Positions 5,989 to 16,176 of a DNA stretch of 28,490 bases are shown here, piece after piece. Under the pieces are notes generated by a model, which ran no database searches, was not told the DNA's origin, and saw nothing but the letters and a program-made list of their open reading frames with translations. Both the position numbers and the translations under genes were made by a program. The stretch's first letter is position 1, and every line of letters starts with the position of its first letter. The DNA is from a virus. The stretch lies in IMG/VR virus record IMGVR_UViG_3300031521_001289, positions 1-28,490 of that record; one strand, written 5' to 3'.

Positions 5989-8550
5989 TTAATAGCCTAT
6001 TGCAAACCACATACCAGTATTAGTTTTTCCATAGTTATTAAAATAAAAGCCAGTTCTTGTTAAACTTGTAAAAGAAAATGCTTCTGTGTTATTACTTGAA
6101 ATATTTGACCCATGAATTGATAATACCGCATTAGGGAAAGCAATCGGAAAAGTAACATTACTGTTAGCTGCATTTGTTCCCCATTGCATAATCATTCCAT
6201 TGCTTAATTTCTGATAACCAGCTGTAGCGAATGAATGGGCTGCATCATAACTTGTAGCTGCCACTGAATAGTTTGGAATATTTAACACATTACCACTAAA
6301 AGTTGCTGCACCAGATGTATTATTTGTTGTCACCGTTATCGGTGCTTGTGCTCCTACTTCACTATAGCCATAAGATGGTTTAGTTGATTGTTTCGCCCAG
6401 CTATATACATCGTTAGCCGATGCACTACCAGCACTATTGGCATAGTTAGCACTGTTAGCATATCTAACCCCCAAATCTGATGGTTCAACCCATCCAGAGC
6501 CAGAATAAGCACCATTATTAAAAACACACCTTGCATAATCAATATATTGTGTCCCCTCAGGTCTATGTGTTGCATATGCATCATGAACATGATTTGTTGC
6601 TGCTGCCCATTGTCCAAAATTAGAACTATTCAAATAATATACCCAGTTGCTATAACTTCCACCGCTTATATTTCTAGTTGCCAATTTATTAGCATTATCT
6701 TCCCAACCCCAAGCAACTTGCACACCCCAATAATTTGAACTGTTAGTATGTCTGAAATTCTGTTGAAACCACCAAGAACCACCAGCGTTATTTGTTCCAC
6801 TAGCACCAACATCACCACCATAAGTTAATGTTCCTGCTGGTGTTGCTTGAAAATCTCCATTCCATGTACCTGTAGCACCTCTTTGCGAAATGTAATTAGA
6901 ACTATTTAAAGAGCCTGAATAATTGGCATAGTTAACATTCAAACTGTTTGCTGTACCAGATAAACCCGAACCAGACCCATTAAATGAACCACCAATATAT
7001 ATATCACCATTCGCTGCAATTCCATTACTAACATATACATCATTACATTGCATACTTTTTTTTGTAGTTATTCCACCAAGGCAATATATAGCACCTTTGT
7101 TATTATCAAATTCAGCTTGTACAGTTGAATTTACTATTAATTGACCACTAGCTGTTATATTATTAGCTATAAAACTAGCATTATTATATGTCCTTACATT
7201 ACCCGATTCAGTAGAATAAATACCAGTTGCATAAGTTTCATTATACCAACCACAATTACCAGCACTTCTAAACCAACCGTCAGAACCATTAGTATGTGCA
7301 GAGCCATTTAACATATTTGCTGAACCAGCTGAATTAGCATAGTTAGCACTGTTAGCACTGTTAGAATAGTTAACGCTTTGACTTCCTATATTAGATGTAT
7401 TAATTGCTGTACTTGATAATTGATATGGAGAAAGTGCATAACTTGTTATATATCCATTTGGATTAGTTGCATTATATGGAGTATAACCAAGACCACTAAT
7501 AATTAATGCACTTGATACACTGTTAACATTACCTGCTGTTGTCGCATAAGTTGAATTATCAGAATGTGCAACATTAACCCCTTTATTATAATTACTTGTT
7601 AATTGAAAATAATTACCGTCAAAACTATGTGTTAAATAATAATCATTTGGATAATTGACACACCATAATTTTGTTGCACTATCAACCCTCATATTTGGTG
7701 CAGTACCATAAAGACCAACAGCCGAACCAATAAATTTACCATCAGAATAAACATCACCATGTAATGTTATTGTATTAGCAGTAATAGAGTTTACACCAGT
7801 TATATTATAAAGGTTCATTAATAAATTACCATAAGATTGTATGTTCGTACCTTGATGATAGTATTGCAGAATAATTTCTTTTCCGTTGAATGAATCTAAA
7901 TGCAGACCATCACCAAGTATTATTTTTCCATTATTATGAGCTAATGTATTAACATAGAGAAAGTTGTCATTCATTGTTAATATGCCATTCATTGTACCAC
8001 CATTAGCAGTTATTGAACCATAAGCATTAATTGATCCACCAGCATATATATCACCATTTGCAGCTATTCCAGTTGATGAATAAAAGTCATTAGCTTGTAT
8101 TGATTTTTTAGCTGTTATACCACCAAGTGTATAAATTGAACCTACATTATTATCAAATTCAGCTTGTATATCAGATGTTATATTTAATTGACCTGTTAGT
8201 GTTCCACCTGTTAAAGACAAATAATTATTTAAGCTTGAACTAGTTATATAACCAGATGGATTATTTGAATTATAAGGAATATAACCCAAAGTATTAGTTA
8301 TTAATGTACTTGTTAGTCCAGCCAAATAATTTTTATTTTCAACCGTTACTAGTCTATTGTTAATTGTACTAATAGAATAAGCATTAAAAGTGCTTGATAA
8401 ATCTGTATCAGCAAATAAATCATTAATATTTGAATAACCATATACTGTTTTAATTAATCCAGAACCACCACCAGAATAACTAATACCACCAGAATAACTA
8501 GTTGAATTTGTTGTGTTATTTTTTGCTATATCTCTTATTATAAAATCCAT
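5989..8550 (-). CDS. Tail fibre protein with gp53-like C-terminal domain
   Basis: 853 residues with typical long-fibre features: a short N-terminal attachment region with Gly/Ser repeats, LGYTPYN/LGYIPYN and LTGGTLTGQL motifs, ANYANSAGSAN pseudo-repeats, and SDGWFRSAGNCGWYNETYA (about 422-440). Two ~60-residue segments, about 120-175 and 469-525, are diverged copies of each other (QAEFDNN.G.IY.LGGIT.KKS). The last ~90 residues (GYQKLSNGMIMQWG...VTFPIAFPNAV) match the gp53-like fibre-tip domain, which probably contacts the receptor. It is the last gene of the chaperone-tape measure-hub unit and is followed by a terminator. Confidence 0.88.
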   Translation of the reverse strand: MDFIIRDIAKNNTTNSTSYSGGISYSGGGSGLIKTVYGYSNINDLFADTDLSSTFNAYSISTINNRLVTVENKNYLAGLTSTLITNTLGYIPYNSNNPSGYITSSSLNNYLSLTGGTLTGQLNITSDIQAEFDNNVGSIYTLGGITAKKSIQANDFYSSTGIAANGDIYAGGSINAYGSITANGGTMNGILTMNDNFLYVNTLAHNNGKIILGDGLHLDSFNGKEIILQYYHQGTNIQSYGNLLMNLYNITGVNSITANTITLHGDVYSDGKFIGSAVGLYGTAPNMRVDSATKLWCVNYPNDYYLTHSFDGNYFQLTSNYNKGVNVAHSDNSTYATTAGNVNSVSSALIISGLGYTPYNATNPNGYITSYALSPYQLSSTAINTSNIGSQSVNYSNSANSANYANSAGSANMLNGSAHTNGSDGWFRSAGNCGWYNETYATGIYSTESGNVRTYNNASFIANNITASGQLIVNSTVQAEFDNNKGAIYCLGGITTKKSMQCNDVYVSNGIAANGDIYIGGSFNGSGSGLSGTANSLNVNYANYSGSLNSSNYISQRGATGTWNGDFQATPAGTLTYGGDVGASGTNNAGGSWWFQQNFRHTNSSNYWGVQVAWGWEDNANKLATRNISGGSYSNWVYYLNSSNFGQWAAATNHVHDAYATHRPEGTQYIDYARCVFNNGAYSGSGWVEPSDLGVRYANSANYANSAGSASANDVYSWAKQSTKPSYGYSEVGAQAPITVTTNNTSGAATFSGNVLNIPNYSVAATSYDAAHSFATAGYQKLSNGMIMQWGTNAANSNVTFPIAFPNAVLSIHGSNISSNNTEAFSFTSLTRTGFYFNNYGKTNTGMWFAIGY

Positions 8551-8582
8551 TTTAAAATTTGTTTGTGTATTGCATTATTATT

Positions 8583-10724
8583 TTATACCTTTTCGATGAT
8601 GGTTAATAAATTATTATCATTGTAATAATCAATAGACATTTTATCAACTATGAAGTTTTTATTTTGAAATAAACTACATGTAAATAATGAATAAGGTTTA
8701 TAATCATTTTCCAGTGTTAGGTTTAATTTAACTCTAGGGCTTGAATATTGATTTACATATTTTTCAATTATGTTATATTCTTGTAGCTGAGTTTTATTTA
8801 ATACCTTATTATTTATTGATTGATTATATGAATATGTACCATCATCATTTAATTGAATAACTGAACTAAAATTCAACCCTTTATTTGTCTGACTACATAT
8901 TTTAAAATCTAAATCACTGAATTGATTAATATAATCTGTATCAATTACATTTAGATATTGTGTGTCTGTACCTGTATTTTTTTCAGCATTTTGATTTACT
9001 AAATTAACTTTGAAATCCTTCAAAAATACATTATCAACTCTATGATGAGGTATAATATTTTGAGGTGTATAAAGAACAAAATTAACATCACCAAAAATCT
9101 GATCTGTTACCTTAATTGGTATTTTTTGCCCGACATCAGTTATTGAATCAATATATTGATTTTTCACCGAAAACCACTTATTAATTAAATGTGATTCATC
9201 ACCTTTTTTGAAATAAATTTTAAAAGTTGATACTGTTGTTGTCCATACTGTACCATTCCAGTATTTATTTCCAATTTGCAATGTTGCAGTTAAATATAAA
9301 TTATCATCTGTAAAATTTGTATCATCGTCAATACTTTCGGTTTGGTCTATATACCATTTCTGAGGCTGATTTGTCCAACATGCAGAACCATCGATTATTA
9401 TGTAAAAAGCGTCATATAAATAACTATTTTGTGGAACACTGCCAGCTTTATTAAATAAAACAGGTTTTAACATATTCTGTGTTGTATTTGGGTTGCTTTC
9501 TTGATGCCTGAATAATTGAATAATATCGCTATATGACACACTATCAGTACCTTTAGCAGTCTCAAAATAAGCTTGTCTACTGACTAAAGCACCAATATTA
9601 TTTTCTAAAATAGGCATAGTTGTATAATCAAAATTTAACTGTTGCCAATTGTTATCATCAACATACCATGTTGTTAAATATTGGTCATGTTTATAGTATT
9701 TATTATAATATGTCCAACCATTATCAAACCATAATACAAAGTCATTCCATAAAAAATGGTTATATTGTGTAACAGAAATATTAGTTAATTGTGTATCATC
9801 AAAAAAATCTGGTATAATTGAATCTTTGTTATTTAAGACTGATTTAATTGATATTTGATTATAAGTTGTATCTAATTCAATAGTACCGCCATTAGCTTTA
9901 AAATTAGTCCCTGTTATGTCATTTATATCATTTAATACTACTTGACTAATTGAGTAATTTAACCAGTTATTTGATGTTGAATACTTGGTATAATTTGTAT
10001 TATTATTTCTAATATAATCAAAATCTAAAATATATAATGAATCACCAAAAGCTGTTAATGTATATCCAAGAAATTGCATTATTTCCGTTAAGACTTCTTT
10101 ATATGTCATTGATGTTTCATTAACTGCTGCTGTTGTATCTGTTGCAGGTTGTGAATCATTGTTAAAGAAATTTTGTTCAGGTATAAATAATTTATTGATT
10201 ATATTAGTTGAATTTGTTGATCCTGTTAATGTATTATTTTGATTAATATATATGTTATTATAACAGTTACATTGTTTTATACATTGAATAATAATATCTT
10301 CAAAACTTACTATTTTTTTGTTCATATAATCAATTTGTTTATATTGGAAGTTATCAAGTGTTGATAATCCGTCAATTGCTTCAATTTGTAAGTTTTCTAA
10401 CTCTTGTTCAAATCCCTGTGTATAAATGTTCGGTGTAACATATCCAACCCATTCAATAGTATTATTGTCTAGGTTGGTTAATGTTAATTTAGTTCCTTGT
10501 GCTGTACTTGAATAAATATCAAAATAATAATCATCAACAATTAAACCAGCTGTTGCATTTGAAAGTTTCAAAGGTTCATAATTCATTTTATCACCATTTA
10601 AATCTACTTTAAAAGGTTCACCAGAAAAAGTTAATTGTGTTGATTGTGTAGAATCATTATTTGTTATAATATCAACTTGATATAACTTATTATTTATATT
10701 TTTAAATTGTCCTGTGTATAACAT
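8583..10724 (-). CDS. Tail hub / baseplate-like minor tail protein
   Basis: 713 residues directly after the tape measure, the place where siphophages encode distal tail and tail-associated (gp27-like) proteins. The N-terminal ~130 residues (LYTGQFKNINNKLYQVDI...EWVGYVTP) look like the beta-barrel domain of a hub. The middle (SMTYKEVLTEIMQFLGYTLTAFGDSLYILDF, about 206-236) is the pattern of Bacteroidota tail proteins where a flexible loop returns to a hub fold. The C-terminal part is beta-rich. No peptidase motif is apparent. Only one base separates it from the tape measure stop. The role is inferred mainly from position and general fold appearance. Confidence 0.65.
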   Translation of the reverse strand: MLYTGQFKNINNKLYQVDIITNNDSTQSTQLTFSGEPFKVDLNGDKMNYEPLKLSNATAGLIVDDYYFDIYSSTAQGTKLTLTNLDNNTIEWVGYVTPNIYTQGFEQELENLQIEAIDGLSTLDNFQYKQIDYMNKKIVSFEDIIIQCIKQCNCYNNIYINQNNTLTGSTNSTNIINKLFIPEQNFFNNDSQPATDTTAAVNETSMTYKEVLTEIMQFLGYTLTAFGDSLYILDFDYIRNNNTNYTKYSTSNNWLNYSISQVVLNDINDITGTNFKANGGTIELDTTYNQISIKSVLNNKDSIIPDFFDDTQLTNISVTQYNHFLWNDFVLWFDNGWTYYNKYYKHDQYLTTWYVDDNNWQQLNFDYTTMPILENNIGALVSRQAYFETAKGTDSVSYSDIIQLFRHQESNPNTTQNMLKPVLFNKAGSVPQNSYLYDAFYIIIDGSACWTNQPQKWYIDQTESIDDDTNFTDDNLYLTATLQIGNKYWNGTVWTTTVSTFKIYFKKGDESHLINKWFSVKNQYIDSITDVGQKIPIKVTDQIFGDVNFVLYTPQNIIPHHRVDNVFLKDFKVNLVNQNAEKNTGTDTQYLNVIDTDYINQFSDLDFKICSQTNKGLNFSSVIQLNDDGTYSYNQSINNKVLNKTQLQEYNIIEKYVNQYSSPRVKLNLTLENDYKPYSLFTCSLFQNKNFIVDKMSIDYYNDNNLLTIIEKV

Positions 10725-10725
10725 T

Positions 10726-13700
10726 TTAGTTTACTTTACTTTTTATTGCATTATAATTTTTTTGAGATAAATATAAATCTTTTCCATTTATTTTAGTGTC
10801 CAATACAATGTAATGTGTTTGTGCTTGACCTGAGATTAATGAACCTACATTGTTAACTCCATTAGCAGTTAAAACACCCTCACCACTATTAACCATTGCC
10901 AGAACCTTATCACCTTGAAAACTGTTACCACCAATCATACCACCAGTTGCAAATTTCGGTAAATTACTAAGTAAACTAGTTGCTGATGCTGCTGCTGATG
11001 CCATTTCAATTAGATTTAAAGGAAATGGTAAATCTGATGCTGATGCGATAGCCCCAGACATAGCAACTGCGCTATTTGCTGCAACTTTTGTTTTATCTGC
11101 ATCGGTTTGTTTTGAATCATTTTCTGTACTATCACTATTATCATCACCTGAACCAGCTAATTTTTTCAAATCAGTTAAATCAACTTTTGGTTTATCAGTT
11201 TTTAATGTGGCTAATGTGCTTTTAATTAATTCTGGTTTATTTGCTTTATCATCAAGTTTCTTTTGTTCTATTTTAGCTTTAGTTAATTTTTCTGTTATAG
11301 CAATTAATGTTTGCATTGTTTTAATAGCAGTGGTTATATTATCAATGCTATTAGTTATTGCATCCCATATACTAAGAATCTTTTCCCAGCCTGTTGATTT
11401 TACATTAGAAAATGTATCATTAACCGCTTTGAAAGAATTATATAAATTCTTTGCACTATTGGCAACCTCTTTAACGCTGGAATAAACACCAGTATTTAAT
11501 TGATGCTGCAAGTCTTTTACATCCTCTTTAACCTTAGCTATTTTAAGAGCCTCTGCAAGACTAGGGGCTTTTTTTAATGCATTGTTCAATTCATCAATTA
11601 AACTGTCTGCTTGACCATTAAACTGTGCTTTAAGCTTGTCTAAATCGCCACCAGCATCAGCCATTGATTTTTTAATGTCTTTTACACCAGCATCTGTAAA
11701 AGCTTTTTCAATAGCCTTAATGTAATCATCATTCTGCTGTGATTTGTCTTCTAATTTTTCAGTGTTATTTTTATTGTAATCGAATGTATGGTCTATTTCT
11801 GGTTTAGCAGGTAAATCAAAAGAATAATCTTTTTTAGCTAATTCTTTTTGTTTATCCTTTACGGTTTTTACAAAATCATTAGTACCAAAGTTAACACCCT
11901 TTATAGCTGAAATAGTTCTTAATGCTTCATCGACAACACCAGCCATTGCATTAGTATATTCATCCTGTGTAATAATACCATTCTTTAAATAACTGTCTTG
12001 TTCAGCTAGTTTCTTTAAATAATTATCTTTAGCAGTATCAATTTTATCGTCAATACTTGATAAAGGTTTATAAGATTGAATTGATTTATAAATTGTATTA
12101 TTTTTAGCTTCATCTTTTGTTAATATACCACCATATTGTTTTTTACCCTCTTCAACATGTTTATCAAAAGCAATGTTATATTCTCGTTGTGAAATAACAT
12201 GATTATCCAATTGATTATTTAATTCTTGTGTTTTCTTGATATATGCAGCCTGTACATTATCAATTTCTTTTTGATGTTTTTCTGCTTCTGTATCTTCACC
12301 AGTTCCACCACCAAGACCAGTTAATTTAGTATCAGTTGTATCACCTGTATTATCACCTAATTGAGATTTAAGTTTGTTTTTTTCTCTTGCAATACTATCT
12401 CTTATTTTATATAACTGGTCACGTTCTTTTAATAAATCACTTTTATTATCTACTAGTTTACTGGAAACACCTTTACCACCATTAATATCATTCCTTAATT
12501 TATTATCTATAACATCAATTTTAGATTGATTTTCAGCAATTTTATCATCATTCGGATTCTGTTTGTTTAATAAGTATTGATACTTACTTTGTTTGTCTAA
12601 TAAATCAAGTCTTTCACCTATTTTCTTGTTAATATCACCAGCGATTTTTAAACCATCTTTATCATATTTGTAATTAGTACCTAAAATTGAATTGATGGTA
12701 TTTAATGCGGTTTGTCTTTCCTTTAACGAAATTGTTGTGTCTTCAATAATCTTTTTTGAATTCCTTAGTTCATTTAATTGACCATTACTTTCACCTGCAT
12801 TTTTTAAACCAGATGTGTAATCTGTCCAAATTGCTTTTAACTCTTTTGCTTTCTCTGCTATGTTTTGAAAGTGTTGATAAATTGCTATTGCGCCAGAAAT
12901 AATTATCATTGGTAAAAATGCACTAAATGCCCCTGATATAGCTGAACCAACATTTTTAGCTGCAAATGCTAATGTTCCAAATTTTTTGGCTGCAAACTCT
13001 TGTTGTGCGCCACTTTCTGCTGCTGCAATACTTTCAGCTAAATATCTTTTTTGAGATGATTTTGTTAATGTCGAGTTTAAAAGTTCTTGTTGTACTGCTA
13101 CTTTTTCAGCTGCTACAGCCTGTTTAATGTACGATTGTTCTGCTGCTGTTGTAACAGTTGTATAACCATCTTTAAAGGCTTTAAAAGCTTTTCCAATGAT
13201 AACAGTACTAACTATATTTAAAATAGTATCACCGACAAGTTTAAAGTTTTCAACTATCCAGTGGAAGCCCTCACCAAATGATTTAACTATGTTCTTATAT
13301 ATATCACCAACACTTAGTTTTTTTGTTAACTCTTCAAAGTCATTGCCTATGCGATTCATTGCACCGCCTATTGTATCGGTATCAACATTTTTAAATGCTT
13401 TTTCAAGTTCTGCCCCAAATTTTGGCATTATATCAGATGCGATTAATTGACCATGTTTAGCCATATCACGGAGCTTGTCAGTTGTAACGCCTAAAGATTT
13501 TGCCATTATTGACAATGATTCAGGCAATGCAGAACCAAGCCCACCAATCAACATTTTAGTGGTTATTTGCCCTTTTTGCATCATTTTACTAACTGCGTCA
13601 AGTGCTTCAGCTTTTTGTTCAGGTTTAGCACCTACAGCCAACAAAGCAGAATTCAAACCAGTAAATAACTGTTGTTGATCTTTAATGTTGATACTACTTG

Positions 13701-14040
13701 ATTTTGCTGATGCTGTGAACTTAGCAAAAGAACCAGTCATTTCATTAACTGATAATCCAAGCTTGTTAGATAATTCAATTATGTATTTTTGATTTTCTCC
13801 ATATTCAGCCAGTGAACCAGATGCAACTTTTAAAGCCTTATTAACTGCTGCTGATTCTCTAGCAACATTAATCATTTCTTTAACTATATGCTCGAACCCT
13901 AAACCAGCACCAAGCAACCCAGCCATTGACATTGCAGTTGATTTTATTTCATTCAAACCATTTTTAATTTCTTGTTGTCCCCTTTTGAACTGTTCCGTCA
14001 TAAGGTTCACGGCAATTCCGAAACTCAAATTATTAGCCAT
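10726..14040 (-). CDS. Tail tape measure protein
   Basis: 1104 residues. It sets tail length and is threaded through the tail tube, later helping DNA entry. The N-terminal ~220 residues match the tape-measure N-terminal domain (SLAEYGENQKYIIELSNKLGLSVNEMTGSFAKF...; GLGSALPESLSIMAKSLGV...). A hydrophobic stretch (about 365-390, SGAFSAFLPMIIISGAIAIY) could be a membrane-inserting segment. Long coiled-coil/helical regions with K/D/N-rich repeats fill the middle. The end has the family-typical FATGGMIGGNSFQGDKVLAMVNSGEGVLT. The length implies a tail of roughly 150 nm by the usual rule of thumb. Confident. Confidence 0.95.
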   Translation of the reverse strand: MANNLSFGIAVNLMTEQFKRGQQEIKNGLNEIKSTAMSMAGLLGAGLGFEHIVKEMINVARESAAVNKALKVASGSLAEYGENQKYIIELSNKLGLSVNEMTGSFAKFTASAKSSSINIKDQQQLFTGLNSALLAVGAKPEQKAEALDAVSKMMQKGQITTKMLIGGLGSALPESLSIMAKSLGVTTDKLRDMAKHGQLIASDIMPKFGAELEKAFKNVDTDTIGGAMNRIGNDFEELTKKLSVGDIYKNIVKSFGEGFHWIVENFKLVGDTILNIVSTVIIGKAFKAFKDGYTTVTTAAEQSYIKQAVAAEKVAVQQELLNSTLTKSSQKRYLAESIAAAESGAQQEFAAKKFGTLAFAAKNVGSAISGAFSAFLPMIIISGAIAIYQHFQNIAEKAKELKAIWTDYTSGLKNAGESNGQLNELRNSKKIIEDTTISLKERQTALNTINSILGTNYKYDKDGLKIAGDINKKIGERLDLLDKQSKYQYLLNKQNPNDDKIAENQSKIDVIDNKLRNDINGGKGVSSKLVDNKSDLLKERDQLYKIRDSIAREKNKLKSQLGDNTGDTTDTKLTGLGGGTGEDTEAEKHQKEIDNVQAAYIKKTQELNNQLDNHVISQREYNIAFDKHVEEGKKQYGGILTKDEAKNNTIYKSIQSYKPLSSIDDKIDTAKDNYLKKLAEQDSYLKNGIITQDEYTNAMAGVVDEALRTISAIKGVNFGTNDFVKTVKDKQKELAKKDYSFDLPAKPEIDHTFDYNKNNTEKLEDKSQQNDDYIKAIEKAFTDAGVKDIKKSMADAGGDLDKLKAQFNGQADSLIDELNNALKKAPSLAEALKIAKVKEDVKDLQHQLNTGVYSSVKEVANSAKNLYNSFKAVNDTFSNVKSTGWEKILSIWDAITNSIDNITTAIKTMQTLIAITEKLTKAKIEQKKLDDKANKPELIKSTLATLKTDKPKVDLTDLKKLAGSGDDNSDSTENDSKQTDADKTKVAANSAVAMSGAIASASDLPFPLNLIEMASAAASATSLLSNLPKFATGGMIGGNSFQGDKVLAMVNSGEGVLTANGVNNVGSLISGQAQTHYIVLDTKINGKDLYLSQKNYNAIKSKVN

Positions 14041-14063
14041 ATTATATATTGATATTTACTTTA

Positions 14064-14768
14064 TTATTTTTGAATTAATTTCTGCATTTGATTTTTCATT
14101 ATATTATCAAATTCATTCTTGTTAATCTTATTCTTTTCTATTTGTTTTTTAATGCTTTCTTGCTCCCACGGGAACGGATAAAATTTTTGTGGTGTATTAA
14201 TCTTGTCACTTGAAATATGTGGTAAAATCGACATAAAACACCATAATCTTTCCCTTTCCATAATCATTTTATTTTTGTTATTATATGCTGTTGTGTAAAT
14301 ATTAATCTCATTAATATTCATTTCATTCATTACATATTCAGGATTTAAACCGCATTGAACTATTAATAACCCTGCAATGTCTTTCATAAATACAACTTCT
14401 GGTTTTTCATCTGTTTCAATTGAATTATTTTCTATTTCTTGTTTGTCGTTATTCTTTACAAACTGTTCAATTAATTGATACATTCTTTTAAACTTTACTG
14501 ATATTTCACTAGCAATATTTTCATTATCTATAATACTTAAAAACTCATCATATAAGAAAACTTCTTTATTGTTTTCCAGAACTAAACAATACATTAATTT
14601 TAATATATCTTCTGTATTTTCATAATCAATTTGATAGAATGATTTACCTGATAATTGTTCATAAGAAATAATTGATCTTAGATTCAATTTAATTTCAATA
14701 GGTTTTATTTTTGATAGATAAATTACTGTTAATACATATTCAACTAACTTTTTGATTATACTTTTCAT
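14064..14768 (-). CDS. Tail assembly chaperone-like protein
   Basis: About 234 residues starting MKSIIKKLVEYVLTVIY. Position between tail tube and tape measure is that of gpG/gpT-type tail chaperones, which bind the tape measure during assembly. The C-terminal half has a pattern I associate with Bacteroidota versions (DIAGLLIVQCGLNPEYVMNEM... then RERLWCFMSILPHISS... and FPWE). No slippery frameshift site or second overlapping frame is seen, so one product is expected. A longer in-frame start at 14843 lies inside the terminator hairpin and upstream of the module-start motif; I therefore choose 14768, 22 nt behind that motif. Confidence 0.65.
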   Translation of the reverse strand: MKSIIKKLVEYVLTVIYLSKIKPIEIKLNLRSIISYEQLSGKSFYQIDYENTEDILKLMYCLVLENNKEVFLYDEFLSIIDNENIASEISVKFKRMYQLIEQFVKNNDKQEIENNSIETDEKPEVVFMKDIAGLLIVQCGLNPEYVMNEMNINEINIYTTAYNNKNKMIMERERLWCFMSILPHISSDKINTPQKFYPFPWEQESIKKQIEKNKINKNEFDNIMKNQMQKLIQK

Positions 14769-14790
14769 ATAGGTTACTCTTTTAATATAT

Positions 14791-14808
14791 ATGTGTGTTT
14801 TCATACAG
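14791..14808 (-). promoter_or_regulatory. Module-start motif, copy 2 (before the tail chaperone)
   Basis: Minus strand reads CTGTATGAAAACACACAT, then ATATATTAAAAGAG. It lies 10 bp behind the terminator at 14819-14851 and 22 nt before the preferred ATG. It belongs to the five-copy family. Confidence 0.65.
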
Positions 14809-14818
14809 TGGTGGACAT

Positions 14819-14851
14819 AAAAAAAGCTGGTGAAATAAATCACCAGCTTTT
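14819..14851 (-). terminator. Intrinsic terminator after the tail tube gene
   Basis: Perfect 12 bp stem AAAAGCTGGTGA/TCACCAGCTTTT with a 6 nt loop, followed on the minus strand by a run of seven Ts. It starts 25 bp after the tail tube stop codon and separates the head/tail-tube unit from the chaperone-tape measure unit. Confidence 0.9.
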
Positions 14852-14875
14852 AATATTTTAAATTCTTAATTGAAA

Positions 14876-15316
14876 TTATGCTTTAGCTAAAGCCCCTGAA
14901 CCCTCTAAAGTCACAGAACAATCAACTACACTATCATGTACTGAATTCTGATCTAATGAAGTGATAAAAGCAACGCCACTATATTTAGGTGCACCAACAA
15001 CTTGTTCAAATGTAATTGGGTCACAATCCGTTAAAGTTACATTAACCGACTGTTCAGCCATTTGTGCAGCGAAAAGTGTATCATAAGAAGTATCACCAGA
15101 TACAGCGGTTTTGAAAAAACTTGATGTAATGTTCCAGCTGATTTGACCAGGCAAAACATTCTTGAATTTTCCGCTAAATTTTGAAGTGGTGTCAATAGTT
15201 GCGCTAGTAGATGTTAATTTAAAATCTTTAGAAAATGCAATTGGTTTATCATTGATGTAAACTAAGCAGGTGTTAGATAGTTGTAAATCTGTGTTTGAAT
15301 TATATGAAGTACTCAT
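14876..15316 (-). CDS. Major tail (tube) protein
   Basis: 146 residues: a compact beta-rich protein with the pattern of TP901-1/phi13-like major tail proteins (VYINDKPIAFSKDFKLTSTSATIDTTSK... SWNITSSFF... VTLTDCDPI...YSGVAFITSLDQNS.. CSVTLEGSGAL). It should polymerise into the tail tube. It lies after the tail completion gene and before a terminator, typical of a highly expressed structural gene. The absence of a sheath gene nearby supports a siphovirus tail. Confident for the family, based on pattern recall. Confidence 0.85.
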   Translation of the reverse strand: MSTSYNSNTDLQLSNTCLVYINDKPIAFSKDFKLTSTSATIDTTSKFSGKFKNVLPGQISWNITSSFFKTAVSGDTSYDTLFAAQMAEQSVNVTLTDCDPITFEQVVGAPKYSGVAFITSLDQNSVHDSVVDCSVTLEGSGALAKA

Positions 15317-15343
15317 AGTTAATTATATTTTTGTTTTTGTTAT

Positions 15344-15742
15344 TTATTTTATTTCAAACTGTAATATTTGAAAATATTTTTTATCAATTAAATCTTCTGC
15401 TGATTCAATTAATTTACAGTTGTATTTATATCCATCTTTATTAAGATGTGTTCCATTAATTATTTTATTTGCCAGTTCAACTATTTCAATACTTTCATCA
15501 TAATCATCCGATCTTATTGCATAAGTTACAACTGCTTTGTAATTAATAATAATATCATTCATTGTATATTCAGGTATTGATTTATCCCTGTAATAAAATA
15601 TACAATTACCGTCAGTTTCTTCTGGTGCATTAATTGGAAATATATTTGTATTAACCAGTGCTTTTAAATCTTCATTATCAAGCAACAATTTTCTAATATC
15701 TGTAGTTATTGAAAATTTTGTAAATCCTTGTATTGTTGCCAT
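15344..15742 (-). CDS. Tail completion/terminator protein (DUF3168-like)
   Basis: 132 residues with the DUF3168-type pattern at the N-terminus (RKLLLDNEDLKALVNTNIFPINAPEET...CIFYYRD), followed by alternating strands and a long helix near residues 80-95. Such proteins cap the finished tail and dock it to the head. It shares one base with the preceding gp10-like gene and precedes the tail tube gene, the standard order. The start ATG at 15742 overlaps the previous stop, which indicates coupling. Confidence 0.75.
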   Translation of the reverse strand: MATIQGFTKFSITTDIRKLLLDNEDLKALVNTNIFPINAPEETDGNCIFYYRDKSIPEYTMNDIIINYKAVVTYAIRSDDYDESIEIVELANKIINGTHLNKDGYKYNCKLIESAEDLIDKKYFQILQFEIK

Positions 15743-16170
15743 TACTTATTAATTAAATTTATTATTCCTCTTTCAATACCAGAATATATTTTTTCAATCG
15801 CTGATATTTGATTAGTTTCTATTGCCTCAGTCCAAAAATGATTACCAATAACTTTACCTCTGTATTGACCTTTCTTGTTATATCTTTCATCAGTACCTTT
15901 ATCAATCAAATGTGCATGTGCTCCACTCTTTTCAAATCCTGCCAGTACACCCAACTTATTACGCTTTAATTTCTGTCTGAAAGAATATAATAATTTACCC
16001 TTTTGTGTACCTTTTAATCTATCCCTTAAATTTGCTTTACCAGCATTAATAAATAGAGCACTAGCATCTTTTAAACCTTGTTGAACTACCTTATCAGATT
16101 GAAAACCATTTAAATTTTCAATAGCTTTATAAATTCTATCAAAATCAATTAATGTAGTTTCTATTTGCAT
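15742..16170 (-). CDS. HK97 gp10-like head-tail/tail completion protein
   Basis: 142 residues. It shows the gp10-like signature: a helical N-terminus, then a region such as GLKDASALFINAGKANLRDRLKG, then the conserved AHLIDKGTDERYNKKGQYRGKVIGNHFWTEAI segment (typical aHLvEfGT..R...G...a.pFl..A). These proteins form part of the neck or tail completion ring. It lies between the head-closure-like and DUF3168-like genes with a 6 bp upstream gap and a 1 bp overlap, fitting one operon. Confidence 0.82.
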   Translation of the reverse strand: MQIETTLIDFDRIYKAIENLNGFQSDKVVQQGLKDASALFINAGKANLRDRLKGTQKGKLLYSFRQKLKRNKLGVLAGFEKSGAHAHLIDKGTDERYNKKGQYRGKVIGNHFWTEAIETNQISAIEKIYSGIERGIINLINK

Positions 16171-16176
16171 TTTTTT

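Noticed and set aside
1590-8550. Diversity-generating retroelement acting on the fibres
   Set aside because: No reverse transcriptase and no template/variable repeat pair were found. Internal repeats are segmental coding duplications.
14064-14843. Programmed frameshift in the tail chaperone
   Set aside because: No clear slippery heptamer and no second overlapping frame; the single frame covers the expected length.
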